From Luzula sylvatica (Eukaryota > Streptophyta > Magnoliopsida > Poales > Juncaceae), in contig OX326959.1 of assembly GCA_946800325.1 (NCBI GenBank), forward strand, positions 21,458,242 through 21,522,241: a DNA stretch of 64,000 nucleotides, in the 5' to 3' direction. The notes beneath the pieces are model-generated. The model made no database searches. It saw only the letters and a program-made list of their open reading frames with translations, and was not told the DNA's origin. Below, in pieces: positions 43,351 to 54,814 of this stretch; within the stretch, counting starts at the first letter, position 1; each line of letters begins with the position of its first letter. The position numbers and the translations under genes are program-made.

Positions 43351-44550
43351 CAAACAACCTTTGAAATGTATGAGCCCAACTAAAATTTGAAAATTTGGGA
43401 AATAATTGAAAAAAAATTTAAAAATTTCTGAAAAAAAAAAAAAAAAAAATCATAAAAATTAGAAAAACCGAGAAAAATCCATAAAAATTAGGAATTAAAA
43501 TTTTCTCTTAAACCTAGGAGCTTGTCTAGTCATAATACAACCTTGAATTGCATAAAAAGATTTTTCTCCTCTTCATTGAAATAAATCGTTGTTTCTCAAA
43601 CGAATTTTCACTTAGCTACCATTTTCACACTCAAAATTGAATTTTCGCAACGCATTTGAAAGATTTGGTTGAGATTTTTAAGAGATTCTCTTGGGGATTC
43701 AAACCCTAATCGATATTTTCACAAAAATAATGAGTTTTCGACTATTGATCAATTCTCGAATCATGTGACACACCATTTTCAACAATTGAACCCATTTTTT
43801 ACTCGGAATTTCTGCGAAAAGTTTTGTTTTTGAACCGATCTAGTAAGTTTTGCTTAAATCTTAAAAAGGGACAACTTGCACTTAAGAGCTCGATCGTTCA
43901 TGGGGATTCGGTAGTAAATAGATTGGACCCGCTTGCGACTTGAGATCTAAAAAAGAGAATACCGGGATGTAATTTCGTTGTATTTCGGTGCAACGGAACT
44001 CCCTGTTAAAGAAAAGATCTAATAAAAAAAAAAAGAAAAAAAAAAGAAAAAAAAAAGAGAACACCGGGATGTAATTTCGTTGTATTTCGGTGCAGCGGAA
44101 CTCTCGGTTAAATAAGAAAAGAATTGTAAACAAGCGCAATTGGGGGAATTAGTTGAAACCGAATAGGAACCAAGTACTAAAGTACCGAACGATTTAAAAA
44201 GTGACAATCTACATTGAATAAATGATTTTTGCAAAACGGAATAATTGGTTCTCTCTTAAACTTTTTGATGAAAATCTTTGTGAATTATGGAATGACAAGG
44301 GTTGAATGATGGTGTTTAATCATCTTTTTCGGTTGAGATTAATTGATCTAAAAACTCTTTTGAATTTGTGATTTTTATTCGAAATAGTTTCTATCTTTGA
44401 TGGACCATTATCTCTCCAAACGTTAGTGAACTTGATGAAACAAAGAGTGAACTAATTGCTTTTTGAAATGAGTTTTTGAGACAACGAATATAATTTCAAC
44501 AAAATCTTATACGATTCTCTTTTGTATTTGACTTTTATTCTCCAATTGAT

Positions 44551-44584
44551 CGAGGACGATCAAGAGTTTAAGTGTGGGGGTATT
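44551..44584 (+). other. Purine tract before LTR3
   Basis: CGAGGACGATCAAGAG then TTTAAGTGTGGGGGTATT directly before the TGATGTGAGG start of LTR3. Confidence 0.8.
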
Positions 44585-45061
44585 TGATGTGAGGCAAATG
44601 AAGCACAATTTGAATGCCTAATTTGGGGATTTTAGCCCTTGTGAAGATATATTCTAATCATTTATACATCATATTTGAGATAACATGAATATTACTTCAC
44701 TAAATGTGTTTTATTGCTTAATTACAGCTTTTAGTTGGAAATTCTCGGCAATCCAAGAGTGTAGTTGCCTTCATCTCCTCGCGCCATTAAAATCGATATA
44801 TCATACCGACCAATTCGGTACACGTGTGAAGGAGAAGGCAAATAATCATCAACATAAGAGATTGCACCAAACTCTACTCGAAAACCACTCACACAATTGC
44901 CACTCTACAGCCCCACCTACCTCACCTACCATCCCCAACTACCCTCAATCCTCTCACCCATCTCTCGGCCAATGGGAAAGCCCCAAGGACACTATAAATA
45001 AGACCCCAAGGCCCTTGGGCGGAGATTGCTTCTTCCCCCCCCTCCCCCGCTCTTCGGAGCA

Positions 45062-45135
<74 letters not shown>

Positions 45136-46129
45136 CTTTCTCTCCCTCTTAGCAAGTCCAAGAATCTTTCAAGAACTCGCAAGAACTGCCAAGAACAAGC
45201 AAGAATTGCAAAACGAACGATAATTCTCTAAGATCGATCCCCGAATAGAAGCTTTCTTCATTCGGTGAATCGGTTTACACTTCGACGAAGATCGAGTTGC
45301 GAGGATTGAGGTGGAGCTTTCTTCATCCGAATCCACGCAAGCAAGGAGTCGAGCATTCGCTATTCCACTCGGGAGCTTTCTTCCAATTGGACTTCTTGCA
45401 ATCTCGAGTTCACTCAACCGGTACGGAGCTTTCTTCGATTGGCAAGTGGATCGGTACGAACGGAACACGTTGTGCGAGGCGACTAGCTTTCTAGCATCTC
45501 AAAGCAACGGAGAAGGTATTCAAGACGAGACTCGAAGCTTTCTTCATCTCTCTAGGTGTTTTCTTTCCTTTCTTGTAATTCTTGTAGTTTAAATTGAATT
45601 GGATTTGTGTAAAGAAGTTAAAGATTGTGTTGAATCTAGTTTCTTTGTTCTAATATTTGTTCTTGCATTCGATCTTGTGCTCTCTTTTGTGTGATATTTT
45701 TGTTCTCTTTTTGTTCTGTGTAGATCTTGATTTCTAGTTTCGGGAACTTTTTGAATCGTAGAATTTCATGAAATATTCGAATTGATATGAATTTTTGAAA
45801 AATGTCTCTTAAACTGAAAACCTGCTGTTTCCAGGGGACTGTTTTTCAGAGACCTGATTGTAATTCGTTAATAACTTTTTATTCCTTTGTCCAAATTATT
45901 TGAAATTTTAGGATAAATTTTATAATATTCAGACCTCTCTGTAGACAAATTTTCATTAATTTTGGAAACTTCGAAATAATTATTTTGATTCATTCTTCGA
46001 CGCATATACTCCTCGTGGAACGAACTTCTATATTTCCACTATACACATATATTTCCAAACTTGTTGATTGAATTGGTTTTCACATACAACGATATCTCAA
46101 ATTAAAAGTGATCGAAAACCCGTTCATCA
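44585..46129 (+). repeat. Compound element LTR3
   Basis: 1545 bp, nearly identical to LTR1. The 39-bp length difference is almost all in the CT microsatellite (about 45066-45132 here). Ends TTCATCA before the GTCTC duplication. Confidence 0.93.
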
Positions 46130-46134
46130 GTCTC

Positions 46135-46277
46135 TATGTATATAAAAGTTATATTCATAGGTAGTTGCATTTCATGATTTGTACTTTCGAGTCGTTGACG
46201 TGGTCCTCGGGATTGGGTCGGACCGGGCTCTACAATCCGCTGCGCGCAGAGCTCGGTAGCGACGCCAGTACCCAATA
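46135..46277 (+). repeat. Copia-B 5' LTR, second part
   Basis: Resumes the copia LTR after the compound element, aligns with 49409-49551, and ends CCCAATA (TA instead of CA) just before the primer site. Confidence 0.85.
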
Positions 46278-46278
46278 G

Positions 46279-46290
46279 TGGTATCAGAGC
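46279..46290 (+). other. Copia-B primer-binding site (tRNA-iMet)
   Basis: TGGTATCAGAGC one base after the LTR. Confidence 0.9.
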
Positions 46291-46518
46291 GATCGTCATG
46301 ATTCGAGAGTCGAATCGATTTCGGATAAAAGTTATTCAAAATTTCATGTAGAATTTGGACATAAATCATGTAAATTCATAGGTTAGAACCATAAGAAATC
46401 TTACAAGTATTTGATTATGAGATGATCAAAAGAATCTAGAAGTAATCATGAAAAGTTCATGATTACATTTTTGTAACGATTAAAATCAGTAAAAATTACA
46501 AGCTAAAAATAGTAATTA

Positions 46519-47120
46519 GGTCCGGTGTGTCACGATGGTACATATCGTCCGTCGTGATGCACAAGGGGTATCGGGAAATCCAAGAGTTGGACCTGAGACG
46601 TTACACTAGTCCGTCGTGACGCACAAGAGTTGTGCGTCATGACACACTGTGTTAATTAGTTCCGTCATGACGGACCATATGGTCCGTCGTGACGGAAATG
46701 GCCCAAATAGCCCCTGGATGTTTTGTACAGTCCGTCATGACGCAAGATGCTGCGACGTGACGGACATACATAGTCCGTCGTGACGCTAAATATGTGCGTC
46801 ATGACGGACGGACTTGAATTAACCCTTGGAAATCGAGGTAAAATCGTTTTACATAGTCCGTCGTGACGCACGCTCGTGCGTTATGACTAACTAATGGAGT
46901 CCGTCGTGATGCAACATGTTGTGCGTCATGACAGAAACCCTTGAATTAGCCCCTGGATTGGACAACAAAATGGTTTTGTATAGTCCGCCATGACGGACAT
47001 GTGAAGTCCGTCATGACGCACAAGATGATGCGTCATGACGGAATTCAAGGAAGTCTAGTTCAGGAGAAAAAATTGGCATGGTGCGTCATGACGCACAATA
47101 TGATGCGTCATGACGGACAG
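46519..47120 (+). repeat. Leader array of GTCCGTCATGACGCAC units
   Basis: About twenty irregularly spaced copies and half-copies of GTCCGTCRTGACGCAC and its complement GTGCGTCATGACGGAC, non-coding. The same unit occurs in U3 of this LTR. Confidence 0.85.
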
Positions 47121-47792
47121 TGTATTTTTCTGGAAATTTTTATTTTGGTTCTAATTGTTAATAATTATGTTCATTCATCATGATAAATTTGCTCATTGAT
47201 GTAATTAGATTATATCACATAAATCCCTGCATAATATTTAAGTCATAAAATGCCTTCCGTGTTCACAACCTCCGAGGTTGGTCTTACACTTTGCACGGTT
47301 TCAGGCCAAAGTCGGGCGTGCATTGTTGTATGTATCAATGTGAGAGGCACGCGTTAATTGGAGACAAACGCGGGTTCAGGCCAAAGTCGGACGCGTTTGT
47401 AGTTCAATTGAATGATATGCGGGCACGGTTGTGACTTAACCGTCCAAGCCAATCCGATTGGGGTTCGGGACATAGTTAGGATGCACAAACGGAATTTGGA
47501 TCATATATGATATGGTTCGATACCGAAATCCTATAAAGGATCAAGAGTCGCATTGGATGCGATTGGATTTATCCTACCTAAATAGTGAGATCCCATTTGT
47601 TGGCCAAAGTCACTTGTGGGAGGACCACGAAATAGGGGTCTTGATGTGTTATTGGATTTCGAATCCCGAATCAATATTAGGGTTATTGATTTGATAAAAG
47701 TAACATATTTCATATCATCATATAAGCATATAGAATAAGTTCGCACATGTTAGTATCAATCTCATTATAAAGTATTTTTCGTTGTAGCAAGC

Positions 47793-48697
47793 ATGACTTC
47801 AAGCAACACCAACTCCATGTCGATAAGATCGGTCTTGGAAAGGGAGAAGCTAGTTGGTAAGAACTATCTTTACTGGCACTGAAACCTAAGAATTGTTCTT
47901 AGGCAAGAGTGCAAGGGTCACGTGTTGGACACGAAGATGGTGACTCCCGATGATAGGCTTCGACCGAAGAAAAGACGGCATTTGACAAACTTATGAAGGA
48001 GTCAAATGACGTGACGTGCCTCATGTTGGCATGTATGGACGCGAATTTGCAGAAGCAATTCGAGGATTCGGATGTGTACGATATTAACGCAACGCTCAAG
48101 GAAGTGTTCCAAGAACAAGAACGTATTGAAAGGTTCAATACGTTGAAGGAGTTGGTTAACTGTAAGATGCCTAACGGGTCTTCGGTTAGCACTCACGTGT
48201 TAAAGGTACAAGCATTGATTGATCGTCTCGAGAAGTTGGGAGAAAAGGTGTCTCCGATCATGCAACAAGATTTGATCTTGTGTTCATTGCCACCGATTTT
48301 CTCAACTTTCGTGACGAACTATCACATGCATTCGATGAACAAGACGATTCCCGAGTTCCATGGGATGCTCAAGAACTTTGAGTCGGAGATGCTTAAGGCA
48401 TCCGGGGAACCCAAAGCAAGAGTTGCTAGGGATGTCCTCATGATTCAAGGTGGGATTCGTAAGAAACAAAAGTCCAAGGGCGATGCGGGCAAGTCGTTGT
48501 CCAAACCTAAGACAAAAGGAAAGGAGAAATCCGAGGATGTCACCTGCTTCCATTGCAAAAAGAGTGGGCATTGGAAGAAAAATTGCAAGATTTACCTCGA
48601 GGAGGTGAAGAAGAGCAAGGGGAAGGCTTTGGAAGCCGGAACCGCAGGTATGACCATTATAGATGTTAATGTTTCAATTTTGGACAATTGGGATTAG
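47793..48697 (+). pseudogene. Copia-B gag with zinc knuckle
   Basis: Starts at ATG 47793 (MTSSNTNSMSIR), but a TGA falls where an Arg CGA would fit and frameshifts follow. From 47993 a clean 234-codon frame covers the UBN2-type gag core (NTLKELVNCKM, VQALIDRLEKLG) and a CCHC zinc knuckle CFHCKKSGHWKKNC at residues 185-198 of that frame. It would form the capsid/nucleocapsid. The frame ends just before the protease because of a further shift. Confidence 0.85.
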
Positions 48698-49224
48698 ATA
48701 CCGGTTGTGGAACTCATATTTGTCGAAATATGCAGGTTCTTCAAAATAGAAAGAAGTTAGCACGAGGTGAAGTGGATCTTCTGTTGGGAATGGAGCAAAG
48801 GTTGCTGCATTGGCCGCCGGAGACGTTTATCTTACTTTACCTAGTGGATTTATTTTAGAACTCAATAATTGTTATTTTGTTCCAAGTTTGTGTAAGAATA
48901 TCATTAGTGTGTCCAGGCTTGCTAATGATGGTTATGAATTTATTATTAAGAATAATGAATTTTCTATTTGTAAGGATAATCTATTCTATGGAAATGTTCT
49001 ATTAGAAAATGGTCTTTACGTTTTAGATATGAATTACACAAATGATAAATCAATCTATAATATTAACACAAATCGGATTAAAGCTAAAGTTGATAGTAAT
49101 ACCTATTTTTGGCATTGTCGACTTGGCCATATAAACGAGAAGCATATCTCAAAACTCCATAAGTATGGACTTTTGGACTCATTTGAATTTGATTCTTATG
49201 GGGTATGCGAATCTTGTTTACTTG
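48690..49224 (+). pseudogene. Copia-B protease and GAG-pre-integrase remnant
   Basis: The protease motif LDTGCGTHIC (active-site Asp kept) is readable at 48691-48720. After a shift the frame from about 48810 encodes ISVSRLANDGYEF, WHCRLGHINEKH and CESCLLDK, the zinc-binding GAG-pre-integrase domain. It stops abruptly inside this domain and runs into LTR sequence. Confidence 0.8.
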
Positions 49225-49551
49225 ACAAGAGCAAGGTCGAGCGAAGTCGGAGACGAATCGGATATTATCCTGTTGTATACGACAAAAGGAGCTTCGAACA
49301 AGGTGTCGAATCGCGCGGGCGTGGGACGTGCATGTTACCGAGATTGAAGCGAACAAGCAGCAACTACGTGAACAACCCTTCTCCGTGATCAATTTCACGC
49401 GGTATATCTCTATGTATATAAGAGTTATATTCATAAGTAGTTGCATTTCATGATTTGTACTTTCGAGTCGTTGACGTGGTCCTCGGGATCGGGTCGGACC
49501 GGGCTCTACAATCCGCTGCGCGGGGCTCGGTAGCGACGATGATACCCAACA
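49225..49551 (+). repeat. Copia-B truncated 3' LTR
   Basis: Matches 5' LTR positions 36302-36486 plus 46135-46277. The first 630 bp of the LTR are missing. The junction lies in a short shared CAAG/GCAAGG sequence. Ends CCCAACA before ATAGC. Confidence 0.85.
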
Positions 49552-51300
49552 ATAGCCACTAGGACTTAGTGACTAGGAGCGGAGAGCCTGTTGCGCGTTC
49601 CGTACTTCTCGAGCGATATTAGGATATCAATGTCCTTATCCCACGTCATTGGGAAAAAGCAATGGAATCAAGAGGTTCAAATGGAGAAAACGTTGGTTTC
49701 TTTGTTGCCGTTGTCAATGAATTGGTCCCGGTCTGTCCTTTGTCGGATTCACCCAGTCAGCTATTTCTTGAAGCAAAATATGATTCAAACAGTTTGTTTA
49801 CATGCTCGCTCCGAACGTCACACCTATGGTGAAATCTCAAAGTACTAGATGTCGATTCACACGATACCCAACGACCGGGATAACTGATTGATGTTCCAAC
49901 TGATAAGGGAAAAAGTAGTGAAATAAGGGTGCTCGTTCATGAACTCGGTAAAGCCATGACTGGTTTGGCTGGGGTGCAAGTGGGCCTATTTGATTTTTGG
50001 CGGTTGGCAGCCCTTTTGGGCTCTTTGCTTTTACCAGGCCCGAATCAGGTAAGGGAGTTCTGGCCGTTCCCTGGCTAGAATTTCGAAGCCCAGCGGGCAA
50101 GAGATCTGTTAAAGAGGTGTCAGGCCCTTTGTGTCTTCTTACTCATAGGCGGCGTTATGTATTTATAGTCTAGTTTTGAATATTCGTCTCAGGGTAGTAG
50201 TTTCTATTTGAATAGATAGGTCAAACTAGTACTGTATTCTTCTCTCTATTGTAACATGCAAGTTCTTCAAGCTTCGACTGAGCGCCCTGCTACTTTACAT
50301 TGGGGTTCTCTTCTTTCCTGCTGACGGAACCAAGCCCAAGCGGCGCTTAAGGAGACGTCGAGAAATGTGGAGTCAGCAAGTAAAGACCAGCCCTTAGGCT
50401 TAGGTACAACCTTACCGGCGCTTTCTTCGTGAGTTTTGATTTCTATTTCAAGAACCCCGACTCGCCTAGAAGGAAGAAGTCCGGAGAGCGAAGGAACGAG
50501 TCCCGGTATTCAAGGAGTGAAGCCCAGGGGAAGAATCAACCAAATAGGTAAGAGTCCCGATAGACTGGGAAGGTAGTTGTTCCACTCCTCTTTTTCGATG
50601 TTTTTCATAGCCAAGTTTCGTAAACAAGGGCAGGAATGAGGGTTGTCAAATCTCACTCCGTCTAGCGGAACCCACAAATGAATGGCACCTTGCGCTGCCT
50701 TTTCTAAGCGCGACCATGTCTTCGCACATCCCGGGTACGGTCCCATACAGGAGGCGTAATCAACCCCAGCCTGCGGTTTGACTAGGAGGAATTTATTTCT
50801 TCAGAAAGGGGAGTTCGATATGGAATGATTTTGTATTCGGTCAAAATCTTGGGTAATTGATCGAAGTGGGTAGCTGAACTGGTCAGCTTTTCAAACTCGC
50901 TAGATGTGTTTGTAGACGATTCGAGCTCAGGGTTTGAGTTGTAGAAGGCTTGGGAAAAGATTCGTTGAGTAATATTCTCATTTTCCTTTTCTCTGCCCCT
51001 TAGCCAATCAAACCTTACTTCTCTTTTCTTTCTTGTAGAGCTTTTCAAACTCGCTAGATGTGTTTGTAGACGATTCGAGCTCAGGATTTGAGTTGTAGAA
51101 GGCTTGGGAAAAGATTCGTTGAGTAATATTCTCATTTTCCTTTTCTCTGCCCCTTAGCCAATCAAACCTTACTTCTCTTTTCTTTCTTGCGGTCAAGAAA
51201 GTTTCTGCTGCAGCCGGTATATCCGGTATAACCATTCGAGTTTATACTAATATGCCCCTCTTAGTGGGAGAAGCACAGGGAAATGCGGCGACATCAAGTG
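49552..51300. other. Mitochondrial-like insert (NUMT), right part
   Basis: Continues the DNA at 34083-35670 across the ATAGC duplication. GC near 45-48%, dense in words typical of plant mitochondrial intergenic DNA (for example GGCCCTTTGTGTCTTC, GAACCAAGCCCAAGC). No intact gene was identified; right limit about 51300. Confidence 0.55.
50885..51192. repeat. 154-bp tandem duplication in the mitochondrial-like DNA
   Basis: Copy 1 50885-51038 and copy 2 51039-51192, with one visible difference (GGGTTTG versus GGATTTG). Confidence 0.9.
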
Positions 51301-51419
51301 TATTCAAAATGGAAATATAAGATTCAAGAATTTCCTATTTGCTTCCTTTACCCTCAAATTAAAACTCCAACAAAAATTATAATTCCAAGATGAGGGAAAA
51401 GATTAAATGAACTTGCTTT

Positions 51420-51501
51420 TTTTTTTTAAATATTTAATAATAATATTATAATATTATCATGATAATAATAATATTATATTTATAATTATTATTATTATCA
51501 G

Positions 51502-51554
<53 letters not shown>

Positions 51555-51684
51555 GTTATTACTATTATTATATAATTATTATATTATATAGTAATTATAC
51601 TATAATAATAAAATTATTATATTATAATTATTATATTCAAATAATTAATATAATATAATCATATTATATAATTATTATTATATT

Positions 51685-51722
<38 letters not shown>

Positions 51723-52002
51723 TTAAAAATAAACTGACTATATTAGAATTATTATATCCATATAATTAATATAATATTATATATATTATTTCCATAATAT
51801 TATTATTATTATTATTATGATTATTATGATTATTATGATTATGATTATTATTATGATTATTATACCATAATTATATTATATAGTAATTTTTTTATAATAA
51901 TAAAATTATTATATTCATATAACTAATATAATTAAATATAATATAACACTAATATATAGTTTACTTATAATCATATTATACAATAAGTATTATTATATGG
52001 TA

Positions 52003-52039
<37 letters not shown>

Positions 52040-52075
52040 TATAATAATTATAATTATAATAAAAATAATAATATA

Positions 52076-52106
<31 letters not shown>

Positions 52107-52344
52107 TTTTAAACAAACCGATTATATTAGAATTATTATATCCATATAATTAATATAATATTATATATATTATTTAGATATTATTATTATTATGTCATAA
52201 TTATATTATTTAGTTATTATGTTATAATAATAAAATTATTATATTCATATAATTAATATATTATAATAATAATAAAATAATAATATATAGTATTTATATA
52301 CTCATATTATATAATAAGCATTATTATATTGTAATATTAATGTT

Positions 52345-52429
<85 letters not shown>

Positions 52430-53240
52430 TTTTAAAAATAAACTAACTATATTAGAATTATTATATCCATATAATTAATACATTATTATATATATCAGAA
52501 CGATGATTTTCCATTCCGGTAGTTTGAACATTACACCTGCAGATTTCGATCTGACTGAATTGAGTGAAAACAAGTTCATTGATTAGAGGTATCCATTCGC
52601 ATGTGAAAAGTGAGCTCTTTTTCAAATCCGGATTATTGAATGCGGGCCATTTCAGATGTTCCTAGCAATTTCACAAGTGACTTAAGCGTCAGGAAGAGGC
52701 GGGTTTGCAAATATGGGAGCTAAGTCTCTTCTTTCGTCTGTTCTTTTCTCTTCTTATGTATTATTATTATTATATCATATTAATATTTTGTAGTAATTAT
52801 ATTATAATGATAAAATTATATTTATTATATTCATAAAATTTATATAAGTGTATATAAGTATATTGTAATAATATTAAAAGTACTTTAAATTATTATAATA
52901 TTATATTTTATACATATAATATGATAATATTTTTATAATAATATGTATAACAGTATATTAATTATATATAATATAATTACTATGTCTATTGTTATGTATT
53001 ATTATAATAGTATATAATATTATATTAATTATATGGAAATAATAATATAATAATATAATAGTATAACAATATTATTATTTTATTACTAAAATAATATATC
53101 ATATGTTTTAATATTATATTATTATAGTAATGTAATTATTTTATATTATTACAAATTATATATATTATTATATGAATATAATATAATATATTATAATTAT
53201 TAAATTCATATAATATAATTAATTAATATTATATTATATA
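51420..53240. repeat. Expanded ATT/TAA microsatellite region
   Basis: Almost pure A/T built of ATT, TAA and ATA trinucleotide runs of up to about 100 bp (for example 52350-52430), interrupted only by the GC-richer island at 52497-52760. Confidence 0.9.
52497..52760. other. GC-richer island, mitochondrial-like
   Basis: About 260 bp of ordinary-composition sequence inside pure AT microsatellite. The wording resembles the mitochondrial-like DNA at 49.6-51.3 kb. It may be a further piece of that insert separated by microsatellite expansion. Confidence 0.4.
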
Positions 53241-53489
53241 TTTTAATGAATATTTTGTTTACATTTACAATAACAAAATTCCAAAATTATTTAAACAACC
53301 AAACAAAAATTATATTTTCCGACATCTTATAATTTAGACATCCAAACAAACTGTGGAATTACTAATTCCTGAACGTTTTACTCCTCCATCTTATAATCCA
53401 ATTCCACTATACTAATTCCGCTTGCCAAACGGCCCCTAACACATATATACTTTTATCAAATCAACATTACTTTTATGTGGAGTATAGAA

Positions 53490-54814
53490 TTCACCAACCC
53501 CCTTATTTTGGACCCATCTTTATGCAATCTCCTCATGCCACCTCATCGCAACTTATGCCACATCATCAAAATTATTTCAACCATTAGATTAAGATATGTG
53601 GCAACATATGAACCATAGATTAATCTTTGATTTTGTGTGATTATGTTTTATTTGTAGATATTTATGTGTCCCTTATTTTACACATATTTTTAAGCAATTT
53701 TAGAAGGCCACATCACATTACACCGGTGACGTGTCAAAATATTATTTGTTAGGTTCATGTTGGACCAGTTGTATTTGATTTTGAATTTTTTCACAATATG
53801 TTACATGATCAATTGTGAATACAAATAGAATGTGAAGAGTTTAAATATTTAACATTAATAAATTAATAAATTGATATATAATATCATAAAACATACATCA
53901 AATATTGTTAGTATTTTCATAATATAATTTAAAAAAATTGAGAAATATATTCGCCGTAATTTTATCTTTATTTTGAGATCCATATTATCATATATTTAAT
54001 ATTTTTCTCTAACTTAAAATTATGAAAACAATTATTCAAAAAAAGAGATAAAAATAAATATAATTACATTAATGACTTGTAAGACTACTTATTATTATTT
54101 TTAAAACTATAATTGAAAAAAATTGCACATACTACTAAGTATGTTATTATCATATATTCAATATTTTTCCCTAACTAAAAATTATGAAAACAATTATGTA
54201 AAAAAAATATAAAAATAAATATAATTACATTAATGACTTGTAATCCTAATTATTATTATTTTTAAAAATATAATTGAAAAAAATTGCACATCCTAATTAT
54301 TATTATTATTTTTAAAACAATTATGTTATATTTGTTTTTGTACTTAAAGCAGTTTCATGTTAATCTTTAAAAAAAATAATGAAAGATATTTATTTACTAA
54401 ACACAAATAATTTCTTTAACTTATATAATATTTTTCAATAATAAACATGAAACATAAAATTTATCAGACATAAATAATTTTTTCAAACATTTACAATGTT
54501 ATTATTCTTAATTTTATATATGAAAATTTAAAATATCATATGATTTTGATTTTTGTTTATGTTCACGCATGTTGTTTTATTATTTTATAGTGACGTTTAT
54601 TTTTTTTTTATGTGTTGTATTAAAGTACTAAATAAATATTTCGCAGTGTGTCATAAAATAGTTTAATAATTTTGTCTTCATCAAACTTTTTTAATTAATA
54701 TGATATTTATTTTCATAAAGTCTTATATTTGATCCCAAAAAATCATAACTATATATTATGTGTATGGTAAAACAAATGAAATAAAACCGCCGCGAAGCGC
54801 GGGTAATCTCCTAG
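53490..54814 (+). mobile_element. Non-autonomous Helitron, copy 3
   Basis: The 5' region (CCAACCCCCTTATTTTGGAC) matches copy 1 at 510. The 3' end is a well-kept CCGCCGCGAAGCGCGGG hairpin followed by TAATCTCCTAG and a T, the best-preserved Helitron terminus in the window. Inserted after A. About 1.3 kb, non-coding. Confidence 0.8.

Larger units (their letters stand above)
36487..46129 (+). mobile_element. Compound LTR element: LTR-ORF-LTR-ORF-LTR
   Basis: Flanked by the exact duplication GTCTC (36482-36486 and 46130-46134). Three LTRs start TGAT and end TCATCA. The outer two (36487-37992, 44585-46129) differ by about half a dozen substitutions plus CT-repeat length, while the middle one (40778-42351) is clearly diverged. 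Each internal segment has a tRNA-Asp-type primer site, one coiled-coil ORF, and a purine tract before the next LTR. No protease, RT, RNase H or integrase was seen. The tRNA-Asp primer site and GGGAGGCAACCCA phrase suggest a non-autonomous relative of Athila/Tat-type gypsy elements (inferred). A single target duplication around three LTRs implies it inserted as one unit or recombined after insertion. Confidence 0.9.
35671..49551 (+). mobile_element. Copia-B, internally deleted Ty1/copia element, interrupted
   Basis: Flanked by the exact duplication ATAGC (35666-35670 and 49552-49556). The 5' LTR starts TGAAGGAAATACAAT and is split by the compound element at 36487-46129. A primer site follows at 46279, then leader, gag, protease and GAG-pre-integrase. 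At about 49225 the sequence jumps into the second half of an LTR, so integrase, RT, RNase H, the purine tract and 3' U3 are gone. Paired LTR regions differ by roughly 6%, mostly C/T and G/A changes, making it much older than the element inside it. Confidence 0.9.

Noticed and set aside
44922..45182. [12 protein letters not shown] frame
   Set aside because: Translation of the CT microsatellite in LTR3; the same artefact is seen in LTR1.
37995..46129. Autonomous gypsy element
   Set aside because: No RT, integrase, RNase H or protease motif was found in either internal segment on either strand.
46519..47120. CRISPR-like array of short repeats with spacers
   Set aside because: Repeats are irregular in spacing and orientation, contain half-copies, and lie in the leader of a plant copia element. 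There are no cas genes and the genome is eukaryotic.
49552..51300. Intact mitochondrial genes in the right part of the insert
   Set aside because: No frame there gave a recognisable mitochondrial protein, tRNA or rRNA on reading; only composition and wording suggest the origin.
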